From the NCBI GenBank assembly GCA_948470005.1, contig CAOKNI010000019.1, positions 1 to 20,068 of the forward strand: a DNA stretch of 20,068 nt, in the 5' to 3' direction. The notes under the pieces were generated by a model. That model was given only the letters and a program-made list of their open reading frames with translations. It was not told the origin of the DNA and made no database searches. Each line of letters starts with the position of its first letter. The stretch's first letter is position 1. Source of the stretch: an uncultured Mycoplasmatota bacterium. Lineage in GTDB: Bacteria > Bacillota_I > Bacilli_A > RF39 > UBA660. This document shows positions 8,268 to 15,312 of the stretch, in pieces. Position numbers and translations under genes: made by a program.

Positions 8268-8861
8268 ATGAATTTACATTCCAAAGAGAAAATTCTTATT
8301 TTAGGTTTAGTGATTTGTGCTTTAGTTGTTACAATTGGGTATTCTTTTGCTTATTTTACTACGAGTGTTAAAGTTACAAATAGTGGCGGAGGTGGAGCTT
8401 CAGCATCTACTCAAGATTTGCAGGAAGTGATTTATGATGCAGGAAGTAAAACTTTATCTTTAGAAGATGCTTATCCCGGGAAGAAAGCGAGTAAAGATTT
8501 TAGTGTTTCTTTAACACCAGCAGGAGAATTAAATAGTGCTACATATGCTATAAAATTAAATATTAGTTCTAATAGTTTTGTTAAATGTACAGATACAAAT
8601 TATGATGCTAGCAGTAATGCTTGTGTTAAGAATGCTGAAGAGTTAATTTATACATTGAAAAGTGGAAGCACAGTTCTTGCTACTGGTGATGTAACAGGAA
8701 AGACTGGAGAAATTGTTGTGTTAAAAGAGACTAAAACAGCAAATGAAAAAACAGTTTATAATTACACTTTAGAAATAGAATTTAAGAACACTAATGGTGA
8801 CCAAAATCATAATATTAATAAGTCTTTAGCGGCTAATTTAGAGGTAGTGTTTGCTGAGTAA
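8268..8861 (+). CDS. TasA/camelysin-like secreted surface protein (197 residues)
   Basis: Short basic N-terminus, then a hydrophobic segment at about residues 9-27 ending GYSFAYFTTS, a SipW-type processing region. A Gly/Ser linker (about 38-48) leads into a beta-rich domain with LEDAYPGKK, the same PG landmark as in the neighbouring 232-residue protein, and two cysteines (KCTD, NACV). The mature part is rich in Ser, Thr, Asn and Val. The start is ATG 8268, ten bases after GGAGG; an ATG at 8259 would be one base from that ribosome binding site. The two small proteins are of similar design but clearly diverged, perhaps major and minor subunits or a cap/anchor pair. Its own promoter and terminator make it a single-gene unit. 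Confidence 0.75.
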   Translation: MNLHSKEKILILGLVICALVVTIGYSFAYFTTSVKVTNSGGGGASASTQDLQEVIYDAGSKTLSLEDAYPGKKASKDFSVSLTPAGELNSATYAIKLNISSNSFVKCTDTNYDASSNACVKNAEELIYTLKSGSTVLATGDVTGKTGEIVVLKETKTANEKTVYNYTLEIEFKNTNGDQNHNINKSLAANLEVVFAE

Positions 8862-8881
8862 GTAGTTTCAACTACTTTTTT
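8860..8881 (+). terminator. Rho-independent terminator of the second TasA-like gene
   Basis: Stem AAGTAGT (8860-8866) / ACTACTT (8871-8877) with a TTCA loop and a T-run. It begins inside the TAA stop codon, an unusually compact arrangement. Confidence 0.8.
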
Positions 8882-8901
8882 ATTTTTTTTAATTTTTATT
8901 A

Positions 8902-8930
8902 TTGCGAATAAACACGGGTTATGTTATACT
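8902..8930 (+). promoter_or_regulatory. Promoter of the giant repeat-protein gene
   Basis: -35 TTGCGA (8902-8907), 17 bases, TGT-extended -10 TATACT (8925-8930). AGGGAG (8941-8946) follows, nine bases before ATG 8956. Confidence 0.72.
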
Positions 8931-8955
8931 TTTTAATAGTAGGGAGTGTTCTAAA

Positions 8956-11715
8956 ATGGATAATCAAATTTTACAAGAACAATATGCTTTATTAGAAAAG
9001 GAAAGAGAAGAAGATAAGAAAAAAACTATCATAATTATAATTTTGTGTTTTTTAATTATATTGGTGACGTTACTTGGTTTATATTTTGCCTATTCTAGTA
9101 CTTCTAAAACATGTAAACTTAATTGTGATACGGATGGTGATGGTATAGTTGATACCAATATCGACATAGATGGCGATGGTAAATGTGATATTAACTGTTT
9201 AGTTATTGGTAAAGATGGCAAAGAATATATGATTAATATTGATTATAAAGGAGATAGAAAAGCTCATTTTAATCTTGATACTAATGGAGACCGTATTCCA
9301 GATATAAATTTAATTAATCAAGATTTAAACAACGATAATATTTGTGATTTAAATTGTGATTTAGATGGTGATTGGCATCCTGATATCAATATTGATTTTG
9401 ATAATGATGGTAAATGTGATTTAAATTGCGATACCAACGGTGATAAGAAGTGTGATATAAATTGCGATATTAATGATGATGGTAAACCTGATATCAATAT
9501 TGATATGGATGGTGATGGTAAATGTGACATAAATTGCGATACAGATGGTGATGGCAAACCTGATATTAACATTGATTACGATGGCGATGGCAAGTGTGAT
9601 TTTAATTGTGATACCAATAATGATGGTAAGCCAGATAAAAATTTAACCAATCAAGATACCGATGGTGATGGCAAATGCGATATAAATTGTGATACTAATG
9701 ATGACGGCATACCAGATATTAATTTGGATTTTGATGAAGATAAAAAATGTGATTTAAACTGCGATACCAATGGTGATGGTAAATGTGATTTAAATTGTGA
9801 TACAGATAGAGATAAAATTTGTGATTTAAATTGTGATACAGACGGTGATGGTAAGTGTGATTTAAATTGTGACACTAATGGTGATGGTAAATGTGATTTA
9901 AATTGTGACACTAACGGTGATGGTAAGCCTGACATTAATATAGACGTTGATGGCGATGGCAAGTGTGATTTTAATTGCGATACCGATGGTGATGGCAAGC
10001 CAGATAAAAATTTAACTGATCAAGATACCGATGGTGATGGCAAATGCGATTTAAATTGCGACACTAATGGTGATGGTAAGCCAGATACAAATTTAGATAC
10101 AGATGATGATGGTAAATGCGATTTAAATTGCGATACAGATGATGATGGCAAATGCGATATAAATTGCGATACCGATGGTGATTACAAGTGTGATACAAAT
10201 TGTGACACTAATGGTGATGGCAAATGTGATTTAAATTGTGACACTAATGGTGATGGTAAGTGTGATACAAACTGTGATACCAATGGTGATGACAAATGTG
10301 ATTTAAACTGCGACACTAATGGTGATGGTAAATGTGATACAAACTGCGACACTAATGGTGATGGTAAATGTGATTTAAATTGTGATAATAATGGTGATGG
10401 TAAGTGTGACAGAAATTGTGATACTGATGGCGATGGCAAATGTGATTTAAATTGTGATACCAATAATGATGGCAAGTGTGATCTGAACTGTGATAATACT
10501 GGCGATGGTAAGTGTGACTATAATTGTGATACAGATGGCGATGGCAAGTGTGATGTTAATTGTACAGATGGAAATAAGTGTACTTTAAATTGTGATTTTA
10601 ATAATGATGGTAAGTGTGATTTAAATTGTGATACTAATGGTGATGGCAAATGTGATTTAAATTGCGATACTAATGGTGATGGTAAATGTGATTTAAATTG
10701 TGATACCAATAATGATGGCAAGTGTGACCTGAACTGTGATACCAATAATGATGGCAAATGTGATTTAAACTGCGATACCAATAATGACGGTAAGTGTGAC
10801 TTGAACTGTGATACCAATAATGATGGCAAATGTGATTTAAACTGCGATACCAATGGTGATGGTAAATGCGATATAAATTGTGATACTACCGGAAATGGTA
10901 AGTGTGATACAAATTGTGATACCAACGGCGACGGCAAATGTGATTTAAATTGTGATACTAATGGCGATGGCAAATGCGATTTAAATTGTGATACTACCGG
11001 AAATGGTAAGTGTGATACAAATTGTGATACCAACGGCGACGGTAAATGTGATTTAAATTGCGATACCAATGGTGATGGCAAATGTGATTTAAATTGCGAT
11101 ACTAATAATGATGGTAAGTGTGACTTGAACTGTGATACCAATAATGATGGCAAATGTGATTTAAATTGTGATACCAATAATGATGGTAAATGTGATTTAA
11201 ATTGCGACACTAATGGTGATGGCAAATGTGATTTAAATTGTGATACTAATGGCGATGGTAAATGCGAAACAAATTGTGATACCGATGGTGATGGCAAATG
11301 TGATACAAATTGTGATGGTGAAGTAGATATTACTAATGAGTCGCTGATGGTAAACTTCACAAAAGATATTAATGCTAAGAATATTCAACCTGGTTGGAAT
11401 GGAACGCAAACATTTACTGTAAAAAACACTTCTAAATCAACTTTGGTATATAATATTAATTTAATTGATGTTGTTAATACATTTAATGGGAATGATTTTA
11501 AATATAGTTTATATAAAGATAATGTCAAAATTGTTAACCGAAAAGTTGCTCTTAAGAAGAACGGCAATATTTATAATAGTTTAGTGTTAGCCCCTGGGGA
11601 GTCTGTAAGCTTTAAATTAAAATTTGAGTTTATTGAGACTAATCAGAGTCAAAATGTAGATTTAGGTGTTAATTATAAATCAAAAGTAGAAATTACTTTT
11701 GTAGTTGCAAAATAA
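8956..11715 (+). CDS. Giant Cys-rich calcium-loop repeat protein with SipW-type leader and TasA-like C-terminal domain
   Basis: 919 residues. A charged cytoplasmic start (1-23, ending EEDKKK) is followed by a membrane segment (about 24-46) ending LYFAYSSTS, resembling the FAYFT leaders of the two preceding genes. Residues 53-787 are about 57 tandem 12-residue units, consensus CDTNGDGKCDLN. The D-x-[DN]-x-D-G-x-x-D core resembles the calcium loops of dockerin, EF-hand and thrombospondin type 3 repeats. My hand count gives about 98 cysteines there, spaced 8 and 4 apart. Early units alternate with Cys-free forms (DGKPDINID); later ones nearly all carry two Cys. Residues 788-919 form a beta-rich domain with NIQPGWNGTQTFTVKN and LAPGESVSFKLKFEF, reminiscent of TasA-like folds. 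ATG 8956 fits the ribosome binding site; a frame back to 8902 would start inside the promoter. Calcium binding, disulfide bonding and processing by the downstream peptidase are inferences. Confidence 0.85.
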   Translation: MDNQILQEQYALLEKEREEDKKKTIIIIILCFLIILVTLLGLYFAYSSTSKTCKLNCDTDGDGIVDTNIDIDGDGKCDINCLVIGKDGKEYMINIDYKGDRKAHFNLDTNGDRIPDINLINQDLNNDNICDLNCDLDGDWHPDINIDFDNDGKCDLNCDTNGDKKCDINCDINDDGKPDINIDMDGDGKCDINCDTDGDGKPDINIDYDGDGKCDFNCDTNNDGKPDKNLTNQDTDGDGKCDINCDTNDDGIPDINLDFDEDKKCDLNCDTNGDGKCDLNCDTDRDKICDLNCDTDGDGKCDLNCDTNGDGKCDLNCDTNGDGKPDINIDVDGDGKCDFNCDTDGDGKPDKNLTDQDTDGDGKCDLNCDTNGDGKPDTNLDTDDDGKCDLNCDTDDDGKCDINCDTDGDYKCDTNCDTNGDGKCDLNCDTNGDGKCDTNCDTNGDDKCDLNCDTNGDGKCDTNCDTNGDGKCDLNCDNNGDGKCDRNCDTDGDGKCDLNCDTNNDGKCDLNCDNTGDGKCDYNCDTDGDGKCDVNCTDGNKCTLNCDFNNDGKCDLNCDTNGDGKCDLNCDTNGDGKCDLNCDTNNDGKCDLNCDTNNDGKCDLNCDTNNDGKCDLNCDTNNDGKCDLNCDTNGDGKCDINCDTTGNGKCDTNCDTNGDGKCDLNCDTNGDGKCDLNCDTTGNGKCDTNCDTNGDGKCDLNCDTNGDGKCDLNCDTNNDGKCDLNCDTNNDGKCDLNCDTNNDGKCDLNCDTNGDGKCDLNCDTNGDGKCETNCDTDGDGKCDTNCDGEVDITNESLMVNFTKDINAKNIQPGWNGTQTFTVKNTSKSTLVYNINLIDVVNTFNGNDFKYSLYKDNVKIVNRKVALKKNGNIYNSLVLAPGESVSFKLKFEFIETNQSQNVDLGVNYKSKVEITFVVAK
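9112..11316 (+). repeat. In-frame 36-bp tandem repeat array, about 57 units
   Basis: The coding repeat of the giant surface protein. Units are 36 bp (12 codons) with rare 45-bp and 30-bp units, such as LTNQDTDGDGKCD and CTDGNKCTLN. Differences between adjacent units are largely synonymous (TGT/TGC, GAT/GAC, GGT/GGC), so protein sequence is conserved while DNA drifts. Long irregular units occur only in the first third. Confidence 0.95.
10882..11097 (+). repeat. Recent 108-bp tandem duplication inside the repeat array
   Basis: Two adjacent 108-bp copies (10882-10989 and 10990-11097), each three repeat units beginning with the rare CDTTGNGKCDTN unit. The first 53 bases are identical, and I count six differences in total, all synonymous. 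This marks recent slippage or unequal recombination. Confidence 0.85.
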
Positions 11716-11738
11716 GCTGCTTAAAAAAGTAGCTTTTT
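11714..11738 (+). terminator. Terminator of the giant repeat-protein gene
   Basis: Stem AAGCTGCTT (11714-11722) / AAGTAGCTT (11727-11735), one G-U pair, AAAA loop, followed by T. It overlaps the stop codon. Confidence 0.82.
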
Positions 11739-11752
11739 CTAGTTAAAAAATC

Positions 11753-11781
11753 TTGTATTTTGGTTATTTATCAGCTATAAT
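11753..11781 (+). promoter_or_regulatory. Promoter of the sipW-like gene
   Basis: -35 TTGTAT (11753-11758), 17 bases, perfect -10 TATAAT (11776-11781). Confidence 0.75.
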
Positions 11782-11805
11782 ATTTGTAGAATAGGAGGGG
11801 ACTTT

Positions 11806-12561
11806 GTGAGTAATCAAAGTAGTTTTTCTATCAAAAAGATTTTAAATATAATCGGTAAAATAGTCTCTTGGGCTATATTTGTTATTTTATTAATAGCGGC
11901 AGTTTTTTTAATTTATTATTATATTGCGACTAAAGTATATGCATCTAAGGGTGCTGGATATGAACCTAAGTTTTCGATTTATACTATTATAAGTCCCTCG
12001 ATGACACCTAAAATAAATGTTTATGATACAATAGTTAATGTTAAAGTGGATAAGCCAACCGATATTGAAGTTGGAGATGTTATAACTTTTATTTCAACTA
12101 GTTTGCTTACAACAGGTACAACAATAACACATAGAGTTATTGCCATAACGGAGGAAGAAGGTCAAATATGCTATCAAACTAAAGGTGATTATAATAATAT
12201 TGCAGACCAAGCTTGTGCAAAATTTAATAACGTTATCGGTAAAGTAATCTTTAAAATACCACAATTAGGTAGAGTACAGTTTTTCTTAGCATCTAAAGCT
12301 GGATGGTTATTATGTATATTAATACCAGCATTATTTATTATTGGTAGAGATATAATGCGTATTACAAAATTAGCGACAATTAAGAAAAATGCTCACGCTA
12401 TGAATAATAAGAATAAAAAAGATTCTAAAATGATGCAAATTCAAAATAATCTCAAGTTAGAATTAAAACAAAAATATTCTATAAAAAATAATGATATTGA
12501 TGGTGATTATTATAAGGATCCAGAAATAATAACTGTGGAAAAGAAAAATAATAAAAACTGA
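11806..12561 (+). CDS. sipW: SipW-type (ER-type) signal peptidase I
   Basis: A 251-residue membrane peptidase. Membrane segment about 19-41, then the catalytic serine in SPSMTP (Ser65). THRV supplies His109 in place of the lysine of ordinary bacterial signal peptidases, and KGDYN supplies Asp128. This Ser-His-Asp pattern is the ER/SipW type. A second membrane segment lies at about 167-186, followed by a basic, Lys/Asn-rich cytoplasmic tail. SipW enzymes cut the leaders of TasA/CalY-like proteins, and the three preceding genes encode proteins with such leaders. It starts with GTG, preceded by AGGAGGGG at normal spacing. Unlike the B. subtilis tapA-sipW-tasA operon, it sits last and has its own promoter. 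The cytoplasmic tail of about 65 residues is longer than I would expect for the catalytic core alone. Confidence 0.92.
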   Translation: MSNQSSFSIKKILNIIGKIVSWAIFVILLIAAVFLIYYYIATKVYASKGAGYEPKFSIYTIISPSMTPKINVYDTIVNVKVDKPTDIEVGDVITFISTSLLTTGTTITHRVIAITEEEGQICYQTKGDYNNIADQACAKFNNVIGKVIFKIPQLGRVQFFLASKAGWLLCILIPALFIIGRDIMRITKLATIKKNAHAMNNKNKKDSKMMQIQNNLKLELKQKYSIKNNDIDGDYYKDPEIITVEKKNNKN

Positions 12562-12607
12562 TATATTTGTTAATAACATAGAAGTTATTAGTATTATATC
12601 AGTTTTT
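12553..12607. terminator. Bidirectional terminator between sipW and the FemABX gene
   Basis: A 13-bp perfect outer stem, AAAAACTGATATA (12553-12565) with its complement at 12595-12607, plus an inner 7-bp stem TAATAAC/GTTATTA (12571-12590). T-runs on both strands serve the convergent genes, whose stop codons overlap its ends. Confidence 0.85.
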
Positions 12608-13830
12608 TATTGCGGATTAAATTCTCGAGCTAAAAGTCCTTTATTCATTAATAATCTATAGGCTTTCTCGTTAATGATAAAATCGAATTCGCCAATAAAT
12701 TCATAAATATGAGGATTGAAACCAAGTTTAAAGGTGTTAAGACCTTTATAAGGATTACTATTACTGAAATCTCCAGTAATACCATTTAAATCTGCGAATT
12801 TATAGGTATCTTTATAATATTCAAGAATTTTATAATAAAGATAGTAGTTAGCATTAAAATGTTTAAATTTTTTATCGTAGCCACTTGAAATAATGCTAAT
12901 ACGATTTTGGTATTTGATGACAAAAGCCCCGGCAATATATGTCTCTCTTTTTTCTCTTAATCCTAAACTAGCTATTTCGATATCATTTTTATAGCTAAGT
13001 AAAGTTTTATCAGAATTCATTTTTTGATTAATGTTTAATTCATTAGAATTGTAAATAAGTTTTTCTGATAATTCATTATTGATAATTAGTTCATTATCAT
13101 ATAACTTTTTGCTATTAATTAAATATTTTTCATAATCAATTTTTATTAAAAATAAATCGCACATATTGTTTTTATCAAAAACATTATAATAGCTTTTGAA
13201 ATAAAATTCTGACATATCATGTTGAATTAAAGGATAAAGATTATTGCAATCTTCGCGGTTAACTTTATTAAAAATTAAGCCTTTTTTCTCAGCTTTGCGA
13301 ATTTTATTTTTAGTGTTTTTATCAAAATTTGCAAAAGAATATTCTTCTAAATTAACGATAGCATTAAACCTAGGAATTATAGATTCAAAATAAAGATTAT
13401 CTTTTAGTTTATGAAAGCCTAAATTTTTTAAAAAATCTCTTATTATTATATTTTGATTGTAGTTAGCTATTTTAGAATATTTATTTATTTCACCAATAGC
13501 AATCTCTGGGTTTATTTTAATAAAAACCAGTTTTTTGGCATAATATTTCCGTAAATCAGTAGTAAAAGCAGCTAAGAGGTTAGAATCAAAATAATCTAAA
13601 AGAAATCCTTTAGGTGAGTAACCGTATTTGTAAGAAATATTTATTTTTTTTATTAAAATTAAAGCGGCAGCTTTGATAACACCTAATTCATCAACATATC
13701 CTAAAAAATCATATTCAAAGTTATTTTCTGCCATAAATAAAGCATAATTTGAGCTTTGATGATAAGACCCTAAGGGGCAAGATGATGCAAAAGCATTAAA
13801 TTCCGCAATACTAAGTTCTTTTATATGCAT
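12607..13830 (-). CDS. FemABX-family peptidoglycan bridge aminoacyltransferase
   Basis: 407 residues. FemA/FemB/FemX/MurM enzymes move amino acids from aminoacyl-tRNA to the lysine side chain of the lipid-linked wall precursor, at the inner face of the membrane. Here two GNAT-like halves are visible. The N-terminal half has CPLGSYHQSSNYALF and the YGYSPKGFLLDY segment. A helical Asn/Lys-rich arm lies at about 230-290, where the coiled-coil arm of FemA proteins sits. The C-terminal half has FNANYYLYYKILEYY, ADLNGITGDF and a GLNTFKLGFNPHIYEFIGEF ending, matching the typical NGI and FK-GF motifs. The start ATG follows GAGGGG by six bases. It is monocistronic and divergent from the DUF308 gene. 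The amino acid transferred cannot be told from sequence. It implies a cross-linked wall. Confidence 0.9.
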   Translation of the reverse strand: MHIKELSIAEFNAFASSCPLGSYHQSSNYALFMAENNFEYDFLGYVDELGVIKAAALILIKKINISYKYGYSPKGFLLDYFDSNLLAAFTTDLRKYYAKKLVFIKINPEIAIGEINKYSKIANYNQNIIIRDFLKNLGFHKLKDNLYFESIIPRFNAIVNLEEYSFANFDKNTKNKIRKAEKKGLIFNKVNREDCNNLYPLIQHDMSEFYFKSYYNVFDKNNMCDLFLIKIDYEKYLINSKKLYDNELIINNELSEKLIYNSNELNINQKMNSDKTLLSYKNDIEIASLGLREKRETYIAGAFVIKYQNRISIISSGYDKKFKHFNANYYLYYKILEYYKDTYKFADLNGITGDFSNSNPYKGLNTFKLGFNPHIYEFIGEFDFIINEKAYRLLMNKGLLAREFNPQ

Positions 13831-13858
13831 AAAAATCCCCTCTTTTTAATTGGTGTTT

Positions 13859-13887
13859 ATTGTAACATAAAAATATGCAATTGTCTA
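13859..13887 (-). promoter_or_regulatory. Promoter of the FemABX gene
   Basis: Read on the minus strand: -35 TAGACA (13882-13887, five of six consensus), 17 bases, TGT-extended -10 TACAAT (13859-13864). Confidence 0.75.
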
Positions 13888-13906
13888 GTTAATCTGCTTG
13901 ACTAGA
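13884..13906. promoter_or_regulatory. Inverted repeat between two divergent -35 boxes, candidate shared operator
   Basis: TCTAGT (13884-13889), 11 bases, ACTAGA (13901-13906). The left arm overlaps the FemABX -35 and the right arm overlaps the DUF308 -35, the placement expected for a repressor controlling both. The arms are only six bases long and no regulator is known. Confidence 0.35.
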
Positions 13907-13925
13907 AAAATATATTTAGTATAAT
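13898..13925 (+). promoter_or_regulatory. Promoter of the DUF308 gene
   Basis: -35 TTGACT (13898-13903), 16 bases, perfect -10 TATAAT (13920-13925). AGGAGG lies eight bases before the ATG at 13946. Confidence 0.75.
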
Positions 13926-13945
13926 ATAATTAGGAGGATAAAAGA

Positions 13946-14542
13946 ATGAAGAAAAAAGAAAAAACATTTTTGGATAAAATATCACTTGATTTTAGTAAAA
14001 TAATTTTAGGAAGTATAATTTTAAATATTTTATTTTTACTTTTTGGAATTATTATTTATTTAAATCCACTAGTTGCAGCGAATACAGTGGGAATTATAAT
14101 TGGAATTTACTTTATAGTGTTTGGAATTTTTAATATATATGAGTTTTTAATGCGTAAAATTGTTCCATTATTTAATTTTAAAGTTATGTTGGGAATTTTA
14201 TCTATTGTGCTTGGTTTGTTAGTAATATTAAATCCTTTTCGTCTTATTAAAATATTAACATTTACTTTAGGCCTTTATTTGAGTTTCCAAGCTATTTTTA
14301 AATGCATAGAAGCCCTAAAATTAAAGAAATATAATTATGATGGCTGGCTTTTACAGTTTGTAATTAGTGTTTTACTACTAATATTTGGTGTATTTATTAC
14401 AATTAATCCAATGGCTTCAATGGATATAATTGAAGCAACAGTTATATTTGTAATTTTGTCTTCTATTTTAGAGATATGTAATTTGATGCTAATCCATTCA
14501 AAGGCTAAAGATATTCTTAAATTATTTAAACAAAAGAAATAG
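13946..14542 (+). CDS. DUF308/HdeD-like six-helix membrane protein
   Basis: 198 residues, with a basic start, about six hydrophobic helices and a basic cytoplasmic end (KLFKQKK). Each repeat-like pair of helices contains a loop of the form NP: IYLNPLVAANTVG, VILNPFRLIK, TINPMASMD. Recurrent INP/LNP loops followed by a G-rich helix are typical of the HdeD/DUF308 family, whose best-known member relates to acid stress in enterobacteria. The function in Gram-positive species is unknown. It lies immediately upstream of a heat-shock gene but is separated by a terminator. A role in envelope stress is a guess from the family and from its divergence from a cell-wall gene. Confidence 0.8.
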   Translation: MKKKEKTFLDKISLDFSKIILGSIILNILFLLFGIIIYLNPLVAANTVGIIIGIYFIVFGIFNIYEFLMRKIVPLFNFKVMLGILSIVLGLLVILNPFRLIKILTFTLGLYLSFQAIFKCIEALKLKKYNYDGWLLQFVISVLLLIFGVFITINPMASMDIIEATVIFVILSSILEICNLMLIHSKAKDILKLFKQKK

Positions 14543-14560
14543 TGTAAAAACTATTTTTTT
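14537..14560 (+). terminator. Terminator of the DUF308 gene
   Basis: Stem AAATAGT (14537-14543) / ACTATTT (14550-14556), six-base loop, then T. It overlaps the last codons. Confidence 0.78.
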
Positions 14561-14577
14561 GTTAGTTTTTGTCAAAA

Positions 14578-14604
14578 TTAGCACTTAATGTTGACAAGTG
14601 CTAA
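14578..14604 (+). promoter_or_regulatory. CIRCE element (HrcA operator)
   Basis: TTAGCACTT-N9-AAGTGCTAA. This equals the CIRCE consensus TTAGCACTC-N9-GAGTGCTAA except for a matched change at the innermost base of each arm, so the palindrome stays perfect. The right arm overlaps the -35 of the hsp20 promoter, as expected for repression by HrcA. Confidence 0.92.
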
Positions 14605-14619
14605 TAAAAGTGGTATATT
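14591..14619 (+). promoter_or_regulatory. Sigma-A promoter of hsp20
   Basis: Perfect -35 TTGACA (14591-14596), 17 bases, TGG-extended -10 TATATT (14614-14619). Confidence 0.85.
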
Positions 14620-14645
14620 TAAATTGTTGAAAGGATATGGTGAAA

Positions 14646-15029
14646 ATGTTACCTAGAAAAATGTTTTTAGATGATATGTTTGATAATTTTTTAGAAAGTG
14701 AAACTTCTAAAATGAAATGTGATATTTATGAAAGTGATGGAGCTTATAACTTAGAGCTTGATATGCCTGGTTTTACTAAAGCTGACATAAATATTGAATA
14801 TAATAAAGGCACTCTTACAATAAGTGCTGAGAAAAAATCTGAGACTGAAAATAAAGATGATAAGAAATATATTAGACGTGAAAGATTTTACGGCAAGTTA
14901 TCTCGTTCATTTTATTTAGGCGATATCGAAGAAGAAGGTATTAAAGCTGAATTTAAAGATGGTACTTTAAAAGTTATTGCTCCTAAAAAAGATGAAAACA
15001 TATCTAAAAAAGTTATTAACATAGACTAA
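14646..15029 (+). CDS. Hsp20/alpha-crystallin small heat-shock protein
   Basis: 127 residues: an ATP-independent chaperone that holds unfolding proteins as oligomers. A short N-terminal arm (MLPRKMFLDDMFDNF) is followed by an alpha-crystallin domain with YNLELDMPGFTKADINIEY, KGTLTISAEK, then RRERFYGKLSRSFYLG and GTLKVIAPKK, the classic end of the domain. The usual I-x-I C-terminal motif is represented by VINID. ATG 14646 is chosen because AAAGGA lies ten bases upstream and the protein then begins as Hsp20s commonly do; an ATG at 14637 is one base from that site. It is transcribed alone, from a CIRCE-controlled promoter to a terminator. Confidence 0.95.
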   Translation: MLPRKMFLDDMFDNFLESETSKMKCDIYESDGAYNLELDMPGFTKADINIEYNKGTLTISAEKKSETENKDDKKYIRRERFYGKLSRSFYLGDIEEEGIKAEFKDGTLKVIAPKKDENISKKVINID

Positions 15030-15048
15030 GCACTTAGGTGCTTTTTTT
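15028..15048 (+). terminator. Terminator of hsp20
   Basis: Stem AAGCAC (15028-15033) / GTGCTT (15038-15043), TTAG loop, T-run; overlaps the stop codon. Confidence 0.85.
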
Positions 15049-15312
15049 CATGCCTTTATTTATGCGTAGATTTAATAAAAAATGAACTTTTTGTTAGTAA
15101 TTTTAGAATGGAAAAACAGGTAAGTAATTCCTAGTATTGGTTTATTACTTATTGGTATGCTTTTAAATGCTATAGTTATGGATAATTGTTTGTAAAGGAA
15201 ATTAAAACTGAACTTATATGGTTAAATAATAATTATTAGTATATAAAGAATGCTTTAATTTTTATTTTTTTTGTGATATATTATAATCTAAATTAATTAC
15301 TTGGGGGAAATT
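15049..15312. other. Intergenic region before the 386-residue unknown gene
   Basis: No supported gene. A short hydrophobic frame (IPSIGLLLIGMLLNAIVMD, near 15129-15183) starts right after a stop and has no start codon or ribosome binding site. It could be a remnant of a membrane protein gene or chance. A -10 TATAAT lies at 15282-15287, with only a poor T-rich -35 at 15259. Confidence 0.35.
15259..15287 (+). promoter_or_regulatory. Probable promoter of the 386-residue unknown gene
   Basis: Perfect -10 TATAAT (15282-15287) with a weak TTTTTA -35 at 17-base spacing. GGGGGAAA leads to the ATG 25 bases downstream. Confidence 0.5.

Noticed and set aside
9112..11316. CRISPR-like array because of the 36-bp period
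   Set aside because: Repeats are directly abutting with no unique spacers, stay in frame, and differ synonymously; no cas genes nearby.
9318..11360. Long antisense open frames rich in LPSPLVSQFKSH repeats (the longest about 280 codons)
   Set aside because: They are the mirror of the 36-bp coding repeats; the repeat unit simply has no stop in that antisense frame. No ribosome binding site or promoter, and low-complexity product.
15129..15183. Small hydrophobic protein (IPSIGLLLIGMLLN)
   Set aside because: No start codon after the preceding stop and no ribosome binding site; left as a possible gene remnant only.
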